64,000 bases of DNA from Delphinapterus leucas (GCF_002288925.2 NW_022098049.1:7641991-7705990); one strand, 5' to 3'. Numbered from the stretch's first letter, positions 26,040 to 35,780 are shown. Made by a program: numbers and translations. Notes: a model not told the origin generated them from the letters alone.

Positions 26040-26250
26040 GATTTCCTAACTCACTTACTTACTAGCCATTTGACCTTGGAGACAAATCACTTCATCACTT
26101 CATCTCAGTTTTCTTCTCTGTAAAATGGAGGTAACAACTGTCCCTCCTTCATAAAGCCTGTATGAGGGTTAAGTGTGATCACGCGTGCCGTGTGTCTTCA
26201 GTGCGCCTGGTACAGAGCAGCTGCTCAATAAATGGGCAGAACATGCCTCC
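26040..26250 (+). mobile_element. MIR SINE
   Basis: 'ctagccatttgaccttggag', 'ttcttctctgtaaaatggag' and 'agctgctcaataaatgggca' are MIR in order. Confidence 0.8.
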
Positions 26251-27165
26251 TCCACCGTCACCCAAGGTAAAAGTGCTGGGCCAATACTAAATAACCAAGC
26301 TGACCTTCGTGTATCATACTGGACTCTCCCCATCACCAAGCACTAAGTATGGACCGATCTAAGCCTTTAAATGGAGAGTCTATCCTACTCTCTCCCCGGA
26401 CAGTGGTCCTGGAATGTGCCTGCTTGCTACCTTCTTGGGAAAGCTCTGCCTTCTCCTAGTCATTTACTCATAATTTCCAAACGGTCACAAGTCAAATGGC
26501 ACACATTAGTGTGCTCTGGTTGCTGAATAAGCAAAACACTGGCTTTTTGCTTGGAAAACACTCACACACCAGCATGAAACCTTGGCAGCCCGTCCGCTCT
26601 TGCCTCTCAAAAGCAGCCACTCATTGTGTGCCAGCCACGCCATGACTTGCAGAGTCATGTGGGACCCTTTGCCCCCAAAGGTGAAGCCCAGAAGTAAACG
26701 CTTTTCCTTTTTTACCACATATTTCTGACCCAGCTCCTTGAGTGCACATCACAGAGAGATGAAAGCAAAAGCGCCAACATCTGCAAAGCACAGAACTCTT
26801 TGCCGACAGGACGCAGCAAAAGGGACAGTGTGGGCTAATTTGGGGTTCCAAGCTAGGAGATCGAATACAATCTTTTAGGTGAGACTTAGGAATCCAAAGA
26901 GCAAAAAAGCTCACAGATAAATAGGAAGACAATTAGCAGAACTAGAAAAAGATTTTAAAAAAAATTCTAAGCTGCCCAAATTAATTCCTGTTCCTGAGTT
27001 TCCACATCACCAAAAAGTACCCAAAAGTTCTATCCCTAGGAATAACCACAAGATAACACAAACAGCGCTCTTAAAGTTTCCATATATCTCACTCATGAAG
27101 CCTAGGCCAACAAGATTTCGTGGTCTGGCCCAAAACTTTTCCTTATATTTTGAGGATAACAACCT
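26251..27165. other. Unique intronic DNA, nothing recognised
   Basis: No element recognised; short frames at 26506-26932 are unsupported. Confidence 0.5.
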
Positions 27166-27178
27166 TAAGCCCCATAAT

Positions 27179-27518
27179 ATTTTTTTGATTAATTAATTTA
27201 TTTTTTGGCTGTGTTGGGTCTTCATTGCTGCATGCGGGCTTTTCCCTGGTTGCAGCAAGCAGGGTCTACTCTTTGTTGCAGTGCGCGGGCTTCTCATTGC
27301 AGTGGCTTTTCTTACGAAGCAACAAGCTCTAGGTGCGCAGGCTTCAGTAGCTGAGGCTCAGTAGTTGTGGCTCGTGGACTCTAGGGCTCAGGCTCAGTAG
27401 TTGTGGCGCACGGGCTTAGTTGCTCCGCGGCATGTGATATCTTCCCGGACCAGGGCTCGAACCTGTGTCCCCTGCACTGGCAGGTGGATTCTTAACGACT
27501 GCGCCACCAGGGAAGTCC
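27179..27518 (-). mobile_element. CHR SINE, long form, minus strand
   Basis: A T-rich start (reversed tail) followed by 'ttggctgtgttgggtcttc' and ending 'gcgccaccagggaagtcc'. Perfect target duplication 'taagccccataat' at 27166-27178 and 27519-27531. It lies in sense orientation relative to ASAP1. Confidence 0.96.
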
Positions 27519-27531
27519 TAAGCCCCATAAT

Positions 27532-29739
27532 TTTTAAGAACTGAATTGTGATCCACTCAAGACATTTATATTAATGTACCTCTTCCACATAGGTAAGCTT
27601 GGGTGGGGGGGGGATTAAAAATTCAACTGTGGTGATTATCAATTAAGAAACTAAAGGGCATATTTCACATTTATGCTAAAGGCAATCATTCACGAGTCCA
27701 ACGTCATGGAATACAATTCAACAGTTAAAAGATGCAGACTGGAGGCAATGACTTCTTGACCAGGACTGCACTTGAGTTCAGAAAAACAGTTACAAAATTA
27801 TTGTGCCACTCTCTATGAAACATTCATTGTGATATTTTTGAGAACATATCAACGTACTCCAACTTGACACTTTTGAACTTCCAGCCTAGTTCCAAGTCCT
27901 TCTCAAGTTCATAGGTGACCAGGTTTGTATTATCACCAGGTCTGTTTTTCTATCTAACCTTGCAAAACAATATTCCGTGCCAAAAAAAAAATGTATCTGC
28001 TGTATTTGCTGTTAAATTTAGTAACCTCAAACGAAGATCAAGAGCAGCTGCATGTAACTTTAAAACATTAACCCTATCCTCTGGTGTGGCCGCAAAATGT
28101 GGGCACATACCCCTACAAACAGCATCCCCAACTATATACTTACCCTTATCACACCCCACACAAACAGAATACAGTGACTCTATCTGACTGTGCAGAAAGG
28201 AAAGTTAAAGCAATTGACAGCTCTATTAGCAGGCACTGAAGAAGTTCTCTAGAAGGAAAATAACCGCTCAGTCTAACCGATGTCACAGCCCTTAGAAGCA
28301 TATACAACTAGTACAGAAGAAGGATGAAAAATGCTCCCATATCAGCATGTTTCAATTTATCACAATCAAGTGAAGGACAGACTTGTCATAGGGTTGAATG
28401 CCTGGCAAGTCCGTTTAATCCCAGACACCAAACATCAGGCTGGTGCGACAGGCAGTTGACAAAAACAAAACCAAAACAAAGAAGACAGCCATTTACCTCT
28501 GGCTTTCCAACACATCTAGTTAGATGGTATTTCTCCAGCTGAATTTCAAAATTCAGTTCAATAACCCAACATTAACTTCAGAGAGACTCCAGAAGCAACC
28601 TCAACTGGCATAAAACATTCAGACTAATATGCAACATCAGGCCAGCAAAACAGGACCCAGCACTAGCAGGAACGTCTCCCCTCCTAAAATTTAGGGCCCT
28701 TGGCTTCTGAACACCAGTTCTGCTTATAACCTGACCCAGAGCGAGTATCAAAGCCTGCATCAAGAGCAGTTTGCCCACAGAAGCCCAAGCTTCTTAATGT
28801 TACAGAGGGGGAGCCATGGTGAGCTTAAATCAGAAAGAGCTTCCCAAACCTCAAGTAAACCAACCACACAATAATAATCTAGGCAGGGAAAACGATCTGC
28901 CTTCCTAACTTCCCCCAATGCTGTCTTTTTCAGTTGAAGTAGGTTTGGCTTCTTTGGAGGGTAGTGGTGCTTTAGAGCACTTACAGATGGGGCAGAGTTC
29001 CAGGACAAATGCCTATTTTTATGGAGGTTCGGAGGCTTCTGCAGCTCCTGGGCTTGTGGGTTCCTCCTTACCTACCCACTCTGCCTGATCACTAATTCAC
29101 TTAAAATTTTAAAGGAAACTGCTACACCCTTGGCTCTGCCCTGGGCACCCACAACCTTTCCCCGGAGGACCCAGATAAGAGGAGCTGTTCTTTCTGCAGT
29201 CTCAGGCCTCCCTTCTTCCTGTCTAGCCAGCTCTTCCAGGCAGCATCAGCCTCGGGTCTGCATTCACAGCTTAGGAGTTCCCTGTGGGCAGATCCTGCTG
29301 GCGCAGCAGCCTCAAACCCTACCAAACCATCCAGCCAGGGGAGGAGGGTGAGGACCAGTCTGCACAGATATCTCTTTCCATCCAGGGCTTTAGGACTAGA
29401 AGGGAGGAATCCTGGGGTGGAGGCAGTCCCGGCCTGAGCCCCCTCATTCCTTTGGGATTTTTCCACCGGCCCTCGCCTATGCAGCGAAGCCTGCCTGGCC
29501 AAGCCGGGCCTTGGAGAGCTGCATTCACTGACCATCGCCCAGTCCCCTACTAGTGACCTTGGCCACAGGGCTTCGCCTCCCTCTGCCCTCGGTGGCCTGA
29601 CACCACCTGCTTCGCGGGTTACGAGAGGGTCACAAGGATGTGGAAAGCGCCTAGAAGCCTGCTTGGCACACAGGAAGGGAGCAAGAGAGGGAGAGGACTC
29701 GCCTCTTCTTCTGCCTCGGGCTGTCCAGAGCCCGCTCAG
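27532..29739. other. Repeat-poor intron next to the ASAP1 CpG island
   Basis: About 2.2 kb without a recognisable transposon directly downstream of the promoter, suggesting constrained or regulatory sequence. The 209-codon minus-strand frame at 29122-29751 has no ASAP1 or other recognisable similarity. Confidence 0.5.
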
Positions 29740-30026
29740 TTCTCTCCCCACCTCCAGCTCCGGGGGAAATGGGGCGGGGGCTGCACATCCGAAGTCCCCC
29801 GATCACCTGGGAGCGCGGTGGGCGGAGGGGGTCCCGGAGGGGGTGTGGCTCCCCAGGCCCCAACATCCCCATCCTCCCCGGCTCGGAAATCGAAACAATC
29901 CAACTGCGAGGCGGCGGCCGCGAGGGGAGGCAGCGAGGCATCCCAGCGGGCGGGCCGGGGTCCCCGGCTGGGGGCCGGGCGCCGGGGAGGGGGGGAGGGG
30001 GGGATGCGCGGAGGGCACCGGCCCCG

Positions 30027-30032
30027 ACCTAC
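30027..30032 (-). other. ASAP1: 5' splice donor of the ASAP1 MPDQ exon
   Basis: Read on the minus strand, the last codons GAG GAG are followed directly by GTAGGT, a good U1-type donor. The break falls between codons (phase 0) and exactly where ASAP1 homology stops: the frame continues into the intron as VGRGRCPP, which is not ASAP1-like. Confidence 0.9.
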
Positions 30033-30158
30033 CTCCTCCAGCAGCGTCACGGTGTTCCTGCAGTTGTGCAGCCGCGTGGTGAAGCTGGACGTGGTGGGCG
30101 AGTTGTAGTCCTCGGTGGTCTCGGCGATAAACTCGGAGACGGAGATCTGGTCCGGCAT
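30033..30158 (-). CDS. ASAP1: ASAP1 N-terminal coding exon (42 codons, partial gene)
   Basis: The minus strand encodes 42 residues beginning MPDQISVSEFIAETTEDYNS and ending NTVTLLEE, recognised as the N-terminus of ASAP1. ASAP1 is a cytosolic and membrane-associated Arf GTPase-activating protein. Its known domain order is BAR, PH, ArfGAP, ankyrin repeats, proline-rich region and SH3; it acts at focal adhesions, invadopodia and recycling endosomes. This exon holds only the segment leading into the BAR domain. The paralogue ASAP2 also starts MPDQISVSEF but diverges soon after; residues such as TTEDYNSPTT and RLHNCRNTVTLLEE fit ASAP1. The start is the ATG at 30158-30156, with A at -3, and an in-frame TGA lies upstream at 30203-30201. 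The exon ends in phase 0 with GAG GAG followed by the donor GTAGGT. All later exons lie beyond position 1. The frame is intact. Confidence 0.95.
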
Positions 30159-30159
30159 C

Positions 30160-30183
30160 CTGCCGGGGAGGGCGAGACACAAG
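30160..30183 (-). other. ASAP1: Putative 3' splice acceptor immediately before the ASAP1 ATG
   Basis: On the minus strand the bases before the ATG read as a C/T-rich tract ending in CCCCGGCAG, followed by G and then ATG. This is a plausible acceptor. The known long human ASAP1 isoform has 20 extra residues ending in Arg directly before MPDQ; an AG|G split codon across this junction would encode that Arg. So the exon may serve both as a first exon, with its own CpG-island leader, and as exon 2 of a distal-promoter transcript. The role is inference; only the motif is seen. Confidence 0.55.
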
Positions 30184-30196
30184 CGGGGGCGAGGAG

Positions 30197-30203
30197 TGAG
30201 TCA
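30197..30203. promoter_or_regulatory. AP-1 consensus site TGAGTCA
   Basis: A perfect TGAGTCA lies 39-45 bp upstream of the ASAP1 ATG, inside the leader or, if the acceptor is used, the end of the upstream intron. Its complement contains the in-frame TGA that closes the coding frame upstream. Function is inferred from motif identity only. Confidence 0.4.
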
Positions 30204-30647
30204 CGGCGCAGGCTCCCGGGGCCGCGGGCCGGCCGGCGGCTCATGAACGCCCCGCGCGCAGCCCGCCACCCGCCGCCCGGCCTGGAGCGGCTCGAGATCC
30301 CGGCGGCAGCGGCGGCGGCAGGAGAAAGGGCTGGCGGCCGAAGCAGGCGGCGGCGGCCGCGGCGGCGGCGCTCGGCGCGGGGCCCTTCAAACTCTGAGCG
30401 GCGCGCGAGGAAGGGGACTCTCGGGGACCCGCCTCCCTCTGCTCATGCCGGCGGCGGCGGGGGAGGGGACGCGGCGCTGCGCGGCGCTGCGCGGGGGCCC
30501 GGGCTGGGCAGGTCGGGGCGGCAGGCGCTGCCTTCTCACACGATCTGACAGGCGGCGGCGCGGACACCGACTGACTGAGCACACACTCCCGCTGGCGGGC
30601 TGGCGAGAGGCGGGCGGCGCTCCCGCTACAGTCACGGGGACAAACAA

Positions 30648-30669
30648 GGAAGTGCTCTGCGCACGCGCC
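30648..30669. promoter_or_regulatory. ETS core plus NRF1-like site in the ASAP1 CpG island
   Basis: GGAAGT (30648-30653) is an ETS/GABP-type core. TGCGCACGCGCC (30658-30669) matches the NRF1 palindrome at 11 of 12 positions. The pair lies about 490-510 bp upstream of the ATG and directly beside the C27 run. Spacing and context resemble housekeeping CpG promoters; occupancy is inference. Confidence 0.5.
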
Positions 30670-30675
30670 ACCGGG

Positions 30676-30735
30676 CCCCCCCCCCCCCCCCCCCCCCCCC
30701 CCGCCCCGCCGGCCCCGGCCCCGGCCCCGCCCCCG
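30676..30735. repeat. 27-base C homopolymer plus GC-box array in the promoter
   Basis: Positions 30676-30702 are 27 consecutive C residues, followed to about 30735 by GCCCCG/CCGGCCCC repeats. On the minus (coding) strand this is a G27 run followed by further G-tracts, so it can form G-quadruplexes and offers Sp1/KLF GC boxes. The exact run length is prone to sequencing error. Confidence 0.85.
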
Positions 30736-31444
30736 GCCGGCGCCCCCGCGCCGACGCCCGCTCCCGGGTGGGGGCCGCGCGGGGCAGCGGAAGCCCGCGT
30801 CCACGGGCAGCCCCCGGAGCGGTTACTCCGGCGAGCTCGTTACGCGAGCGTTTCGCAAGAAGGGGGACCAAAAAAAGTTGTGCGCGTTCTTTTTTAGCCC
30901 CGTGTGGGTGCAGGAAGCGAGGCCCGGAGAGCCGCCTCCTGCTGCGAGAGCCGCGAGCCCGGCGACAGGGGCACGGGGCGGCCCGCGCGGCCGCAGCGAG
31001 GAGCCGGCCCGGCGCCCGGGCTTGCAGCTGCCCGCTCGCCGGCTCCGGCCCTCACTCCCTTTCAGGGCGCTCACCGCCTTTGGAAGGCTAGTTTTGTGCA
31101 GTTTGCTTAAGTCGCTAAAATGCTAAGTGAAGACACATGAAGGGTTCTTTCTTTTTTATAATTTTCTAATCTTTCATTTGCATTTTTTTTTTTTTAATCT
31201 GAAGGCCAGACGAGGGTCAGGGGTGTAAAAGGTATTTCCCGAGGTGCAAATGGTGTACAACGCCAAGCAGATGCCAAATTTCAGCGGAAAAATTACCAAC
31301 AGATTGCTCATTCCTCGGCCCTGGCAGATGGCTATTTTGCTCAATCCACGTAATCCAGAGAATCCATTTAATTTCTCACCATTGATTGTGGATGAAATTT
31401 GTTTTGAAAAAAAGAAAAGCTAGGCCCTTAGGAAGCGCCTCAGG

Positions 31445-31469
31445 ATTGGCTCCTGTAATTGGAGCCAAT
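31445..31469. promoter_or_regulatory. Inverted CCAAT-box palindrome
   Basis: ATTGGCTCC, a 7-base spacer, then GGAGCCAAT form a perfect 9-bp inverted repeat. It carries two opposed CCAAT (NF-Y) cores about 1.29 kb upstream of the ASAP1 ATG, at the edge of the CpG island. It looks like a paired NF-Y site or a short hairpin; function is inference. Confidence 0.5.
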
Positions 31470-31503
31470 GGGAGCCGCCTGGTAAACTCAGCTCCCAAAT
31501 GCT

Positions 31504-31518
31504 CCCCCCCCCCCCCCC
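31504..31518. repeat. 15-base C homopolymer
   Basis: A run of 15 C residues is followed by GCCGCCCCCCGG. It is a second G-quadruplex-prone tract (G-rich on the ASAP1 strand) about 800 bp beyond the C27 run. Confidence 0.8.
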
Positions 31519-31689
31519 GCCGCCCCCCGGCAGAAGGCTGGCCCCGGGGCCTCTCCTGGGATTGAGTTCCTGCCATCTTGTACGGTTCTGCAAACTACAA
31601 CGGGGTGCCTCAAGGCAGGGAGGGACGTTGTGGACCTGTCTTAGCATTGGGTCTGGGGGGGATTGTCGAAGGCAAACGCATCTCCTCGC

Positions 31690-31925
31690 TCACCGTCAAT
31701 AACTATTTACTAAGGCCCTACTATGTGCCCTGGAGATTCCGCAATGACAATGAGCTGCTCTCCTGACCTTACCTTCTAGTAGGGAAACAGACAAGCAATA
31801 CTTATGTAGTATAAACTGGAGCACATACAGAGTAACAAAGTGATGCAGGTGCTATGGTATAAGGAGTGTTCAGAGAAGGCCTCTCTGACAAGGTGACATC
31901 TTGAGCAGAAAAGAGAATGAGGGGC
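31690..31925 (-). mobile_element. L2-like fragment, minus strand
   Basis: 'taactatttactaaggccct', 'actatgtgccctggagattc' and 'cagagaaggcctctctgaca' fit reversed L2 3' sequence just beyond the CpG island. Confidence 0.55.
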
Positions 31926-32396
31926 TGCCTCGTGCTGTTGGCTCTGCAATCTTGGCCTTCAGTTGCCTCCCAAGAAGGGGAAAGATGAGGGCACCAACCC
32001 CATGAGGCTGTTAAATGATAACGGATGAGAAAGTGCTTTGTGCACAGGAAAGCCACTGTGAGAGTTCCAGCTGTTTTGTCTGCCTGTGCTGGCTGTCCTG
32101 AACCTGCACTGTGCCTTCAGAGAACTGTTCATTTCTGTTAGGAAGGCAAAGCCTTTCAGCTAATGAAAGGAAGGCCTTGGTAAGGCAGCACACACCAATA
32201 AAGACTCTTCCCTGCCAGAGTGAGGTGTTGAGACATGAGTTCTGAGAGGCATTCTAAAAAATAAGTAAAGAAGCAAACAGGCACCCTCCTTCTCCTCATT
32301 CACACTTTAAAAGTTTGGTTTGGGACACACCAAGGCTGAGGTTCTGGGGAGACAGCCAAATGGCCACTGCAGGCCATTTAAGACCTGTACCCGGGG

Positions 32397-32641
32397 GCTT
32401 CCCTGCTGGTCCAGGGGTTAAGAATCCGCCTTCCAATGCAGGGGATACGGGTTCGATCCCTGGTCGGGGAAGGGACCACGTAGGCAACTAAGCCTGCGCT
32501 CGGCAATTACTGAGCCCAGGTGCCCTGGAGCCCATGCGCCACAACTAGAGAGAAGCCCCCACACCACAGCAAAGAGCCCGCGCGCCGCAACTAAGACCCG
32601 ACGCAGCCAAAAATAATAAGTAAATATTTTTAAAAAAAGAA
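32397..32641 (+). mobile_element. CHR SINE, mosaic of short-head and long-tail forms
   Basis: The head 'cttccctgctggtccagggg' and 'ttcgatccctggtcgggga' match the 'ggtccagtgg' subtype. The tail has the long-form 'gcgccacaactagag' to 'gcagccaaaaataata' blocks. Target duplication is 'aagacctgtacc' on the left and 'aagacctgcacc' on the right. Confidence 0.9.
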
Positions 32642-33554
32642 AAGACCTGCACCTGGAGGTCACTTGCTCATGTGCTGTTGTTGACAGACTGGCGTATGAG
32701 CCACCAGAAGAAAATCCTACCTCTTTTTCCATATACTAACTGGGCCATCCTGCATCTAGAAGGTTCTGTGACTGGAGCAAATATGGCCGCTACTAGCTTG
32801 GGCTAATCAAGCTCTCTGAGCCTCCGTAACCGCATGCTACCCCATGCAGCAGTTGAGAGCCCAACACCCAGCACTTAGACTTCCATCCATTCCAGGAAGG
32901 CCTTCCTCTAGGCTGGAAATCAATTAAGACTTTGATTTCGCATTATTTCTACTCTTCCCTCTATTCCAAGTTGTCATCGAATGCCTGTCACCTCCGCTGG
33001 GCTGGTAGCTGCTTCCATCCCATAGGTATGGCTTAGAGTAAACACTCGATAAATATGAGCCATTACGAAAAGCCTAGAGTCGGTGAATAACTGCCTCAAC
33101 TCCAGGAGGCCTGGATTCCAGAGCTTTCTCTCCTAATAACTGATGCTGTCACCTTGGGCCTTGGTGCCGTCACTTGTAAAATAAAGGGGTGGGTGTGTCA
33201 AAATGACCACACAGATCCCTCCCAGCTGGAGCTGAGTCTGTGCATTCCCTCAGCTCTACAGACGTAAGGAATAAAGATTGTTAGGACAAGCTAAGCTAAC
33301 TGCGATGGTCAACAGCGGGGATTTCTTTCTTGACGGAACTCACCAGAGTCCAAACTGCTGCCACCAATTGTTGTTTCAGTTTCATTTGAAGATTATGTTA
33401 TGTATCTGCTCCTCCTCCGGCCACGAAAGGAGTATGTGGACAATGAGATATTGTGCCCGGGTAAATATATACCTCCTTAGACTGGGCTGCAATTAGAATT
33501 TCAAAGGTTCACACCTCCACCCACCATTTCTAGGGTTCATGGGCCATAATCCTT

Positions 33555-33783
33555 ATTTATTTATTTATTTACTTACTTATTAATTTTTTTAGCGGTACGC
33601 GGGCCTCTCACTGTTGTGGCCTCTCCTGTTGCGGAGCACAGGCTCTGGACGCGCAGGCTCAGCGGCCATGGCTCACGGGCCCAGCAGCTCCGCGGCATGT
33701 GGGATCTTCCCGGACCGGGGCACGAACCCGTGTCCCCTGCATTGGCAGGCGGACTCTCAACCACTGCGCCACCAGGGAAGCCC
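33555..33783 (-). mobile_element. CHR SINE, short cetacean form, minus strand
   Basis: A (TTTA)n start, 'gcggtacgcgggcctctcac' (reversed 3' end) and the terminal 'gcgccaccagggaagccc'. Perfect 13-bp target duplication 'ggccataatcctt' at 33542-33554 and 33784-33796. Confidence 0.96.
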
Positions 33784-34479
33784 GGCCATAATCCTTTTTA
33801 AATTTGAAACCATGCCCCAAAAACCATTCCTGGCTATCTTTTGCGAACAGAATCTGATGCAGGCAAAACTTAAATGCTGGATTCCTTTGTGCAGAGCTGC
33901 TCAGAAATACATAGCATCCCTTCCGGAGCCAGGAAAAATACACACACATCCTCGTACACACGTGTACGCGTACTTGTGCGCACCCGGCTCTGGCTAAAGC
34001 ACGCTTCCCATTTGTTGTCATCATCATCCCCATCAGACACCCTTCGGCACCCTTGGACTCATCATGCCTGTTTACTCTGAGCACTGCTGACCAAGGTGAG
34101 AATGGTCCTTACAGAATACTTTTCTTCTCCTTGAAAAGCGGCGGTAAGAATAGTGATGGTTTATTTCCCTGGTCAGCAATGGCACTACTGACCCCACAGT
34201 CATCAGGGATTGTCTGAGTTAGGTTCCCAGTTGCAGGCTCCACTCATCCATCTGCCTAAGGACCAAGGAGGTGCCTTTACAAGATAGCTGACAATGCACC
34301 GGGGGGTGGGGGGGGTGGCAGAGTGGGGAGGGGGTGTGAAGTGCTCTCTGGGCATGAGAAACCAAGAGGAGCTACCGGTGCTCTGATCCACAGTGCTAGG
34401 CAGCGGCCCAAGCTGATGGGATGGAATTACAGCATTCCTCCAAGGCTCCCAGTGCCTTCATGGGACAGGGACAACGGGT

Positions 34480-34680
34480 GGTGTGGGGAGAGAATACGCT
34501 TTGTGTTAACTGGGACCTGGGTTTGAATCTCTACTCTGTCACTTATTAGCCTTGTTTTCTCATCTGCAAAATTAGTGTAATAATAAAACTACTACACTAC
34601 AGGTTGTGTTAACGTGAAATAAAGTGAGAAGATATGGATAAAGCAGTTTGAATAATCAGCCAATGTTAGTTCCCTTTGAA
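34480..34680 (+). mobile_element. MIR SINE
   Basis: 'gacctgggtttgaatctcta', 'ctctgtcacttattagcctt' and 'gttttctcatctgcaaaatt' are MIR. Confidence 0.78.
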
Positions 34681-35099
34681 CTCCCTTTTTATGTGAAGTA
34701 TGACTATAAATACATCTTTTTTCATTCCAAGACTCAGATATCTCCCTAAATTAGTCACCTGGAGGAGGAAAGGAGAGGGCCAAGGGGAGACTGCATAGTA
34801 ATTCCCAAAGTCTGGGATCTCAGATTTGGGAACCGTCTTTAGAGACCTTGCTTATTCTTTTAAGTATCCCTTGTGAGGTCAGATCCATGAGTGATGGATT
34901 TTGGAAGTAAATAAACAGTATCTAGAATCAAATAGGATGAATACTAATCAGGATCAGAACTGAATGGAGGCCATAAAATTAAAGCCTTATTTTCATGGAA
35001 CACAGCTCCTGTAAAGAAGGATATTCTGATCAAGGCAACTTCTAGAGGACAGAACAGGGCATTTGTTTCATAATAGCATGAGTTATAGGCTGATTCTCA

Positions 35100-35310
35100 A
35101 GAGGAAGACTTGGCCTCACATCTCTACCAGATAGCAGCTATTAGACTTCGTTAAAGTAATTCATGTCTCTGAGTCTCGGTTTTCACATCTGCAAAATGGG
35201 GGCAATGTTAGTAACTATCTCTTAGTGCTCTCAGGAGTCTATGAGCTAAAGCCCATAAAGTGCTTAACAGGGTCTGAGACATCGTAAGTGGACAATACTT
35301 TTCAGGTATT
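35100..35310 (+). mobile_element. MIR SINE
   Basis: 'tctgagtctcggttttcaca', 'tctgcaaaatgggggcaatg' and 'cataaagtgcttaacagggt' are MIR. Confidence 0.78.
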
Positions 35311-35374
35311 ATGGGAATATTGAAAGCCTTATCTAGAGATAAAAATTCTGATATTCCTCACCCCCCCAAAAAAA

Positions 35375-35780
35375 AATTTACTGAGAACTGCAATACACCT
35401 GATGCTTTGCTAAGTACAGATAGCATTTTGGACACACATATCCTTCTTTAAACTTCATGCCAACTTTGTGAGGTAAGCGTGATTATCCTAAACTTACCGG
35501 GGAGAAACCCAAGGATACTGAGGTGTAGAATAGTATTGGGTTGGCCAAAAAATGTGTTCGGGTTCTTCCATAAGATGTTACGATCGAACATTTTGGCCAA
35601 CCCCGTACTTTCTGAGCTCCCATCCTGGGCCAGGCACTGCCCTCGTTGTTATATAGGCAGTGTCTGAATTCATCCACGTAACAGTCGTGACGTGGGAGCA
35701 TTACAATAATGGAAATCAAGACACAAGGTGATCTCACCGCAAGTTAATGTCCCAGAGCCCAGCAGACGAAATCCAGGGCT
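35375..35780 (-). mobile_element. MIR-like fragments flanking the mariner MITE
   Basis: 'tttgtgaggtaagcgtgatt' (left) and 'tgggccaggcactgccctcg' (right) resemble reversed MIR/L2 3' regions. The mariner element at 35536 lies between the two pieces. Confidence 0.5.
35536..35605. mobile_element. Mariner MITE hairpin
   Basis: Seventy bases with arms 'ttgggttggccaaaa' and 'ttttggccaaccccg' plus inner 'gttcgggttcttcc', flanked by TA on both sides (35534-35535 and 35606-35607), the mariner target. It matches the short cetartiodactyl mariner derivative that folds into a near-perfect hairpin. No transposase is present. Confidence 0.88.

Larger units (their letters stand above)
1..30032 (-). other. 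ASAP1: ASAP1 intron downstream of the MPDQ exon (5' part)
   Basis: Everything left of the donor at 30032 is inferred to be intronic, since the next ASAP1 exon (continuing after VTLLEE with the BAR domain) is not present. No other exon with flanking splice sites and recognisable protein similarity was found in these 30 kb. The intron is built of ordinary mammalian repeats and unique AT-rich DNA. Complete SINEs at 5601, 16421, 21037 and 25729 lie antisense to the gene; those at 27179 and under the 11670 gap lie in sense orientation. Confidence 0.85.
29740..31080 (-). promoter_or_regulatory. ASAP1: CpG island / probable ASAP1 promoter and 5' leader
   Basis: A continuous block of very high GC and undepleted CpG surrounds the ASAP1 exon, in sharp contrast to the AT-rich, CpG-poor sequence on both sides. 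It contains runs of CGG/GCC triplets (about 30300-30380), GC boxes (about 30703-30735), an ETS core, an NRF1-like site and an AP-1 site. No TATA box is evident near a likely start, as is typical for a broad CpG-island promoter. The transcription start cannot be fixed from sequence but should lie to the right of 30158. GC-rich open frames on both strands here (up to 259 codons) are composition artefacts. Confidence 0.85.
31081..31689. other. Repeat-poor upstream flank of the CpG island
   Basis: No transposon is seen; it includes the CCAAT palindrome and the C15 run. A transposon-free stretch beside the promoter is compatible with upstream regulatory sequence. Confidence 0.5.

Noticed and set aside
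29122..29751. 209-codon minus-strand frame just inside the ASAP1 intron
   Set aside because: No recognisable similarity, no splice evidence and GC-rich; the ASAP1 exon already ends at a strong donor at 30032.
30159..30182. N-terminal extension MCLALPGR before MPDQ
   Set aside because: The upstream 'start' at 30182 is TTG, not ATG; the first ATG is at 30158 and the extension lies within the putative acceptor tract.
29769..30548. 259-codon plus-strand open frame across the CpG island
   Set aside because: Gly/Arg/Ala/Pro-rich product typical of translated CpG islands; antisense to the ASAP1 exon, with no domain.
30241..30804. 187-codon minus-strand frame upstream of ASAP1
   Set aside because: Low-complexity Pro/Arg/Gly product from CGG repeats and the C27 run; out of frame with ASAP1 and separated from it by an in-frame stop.
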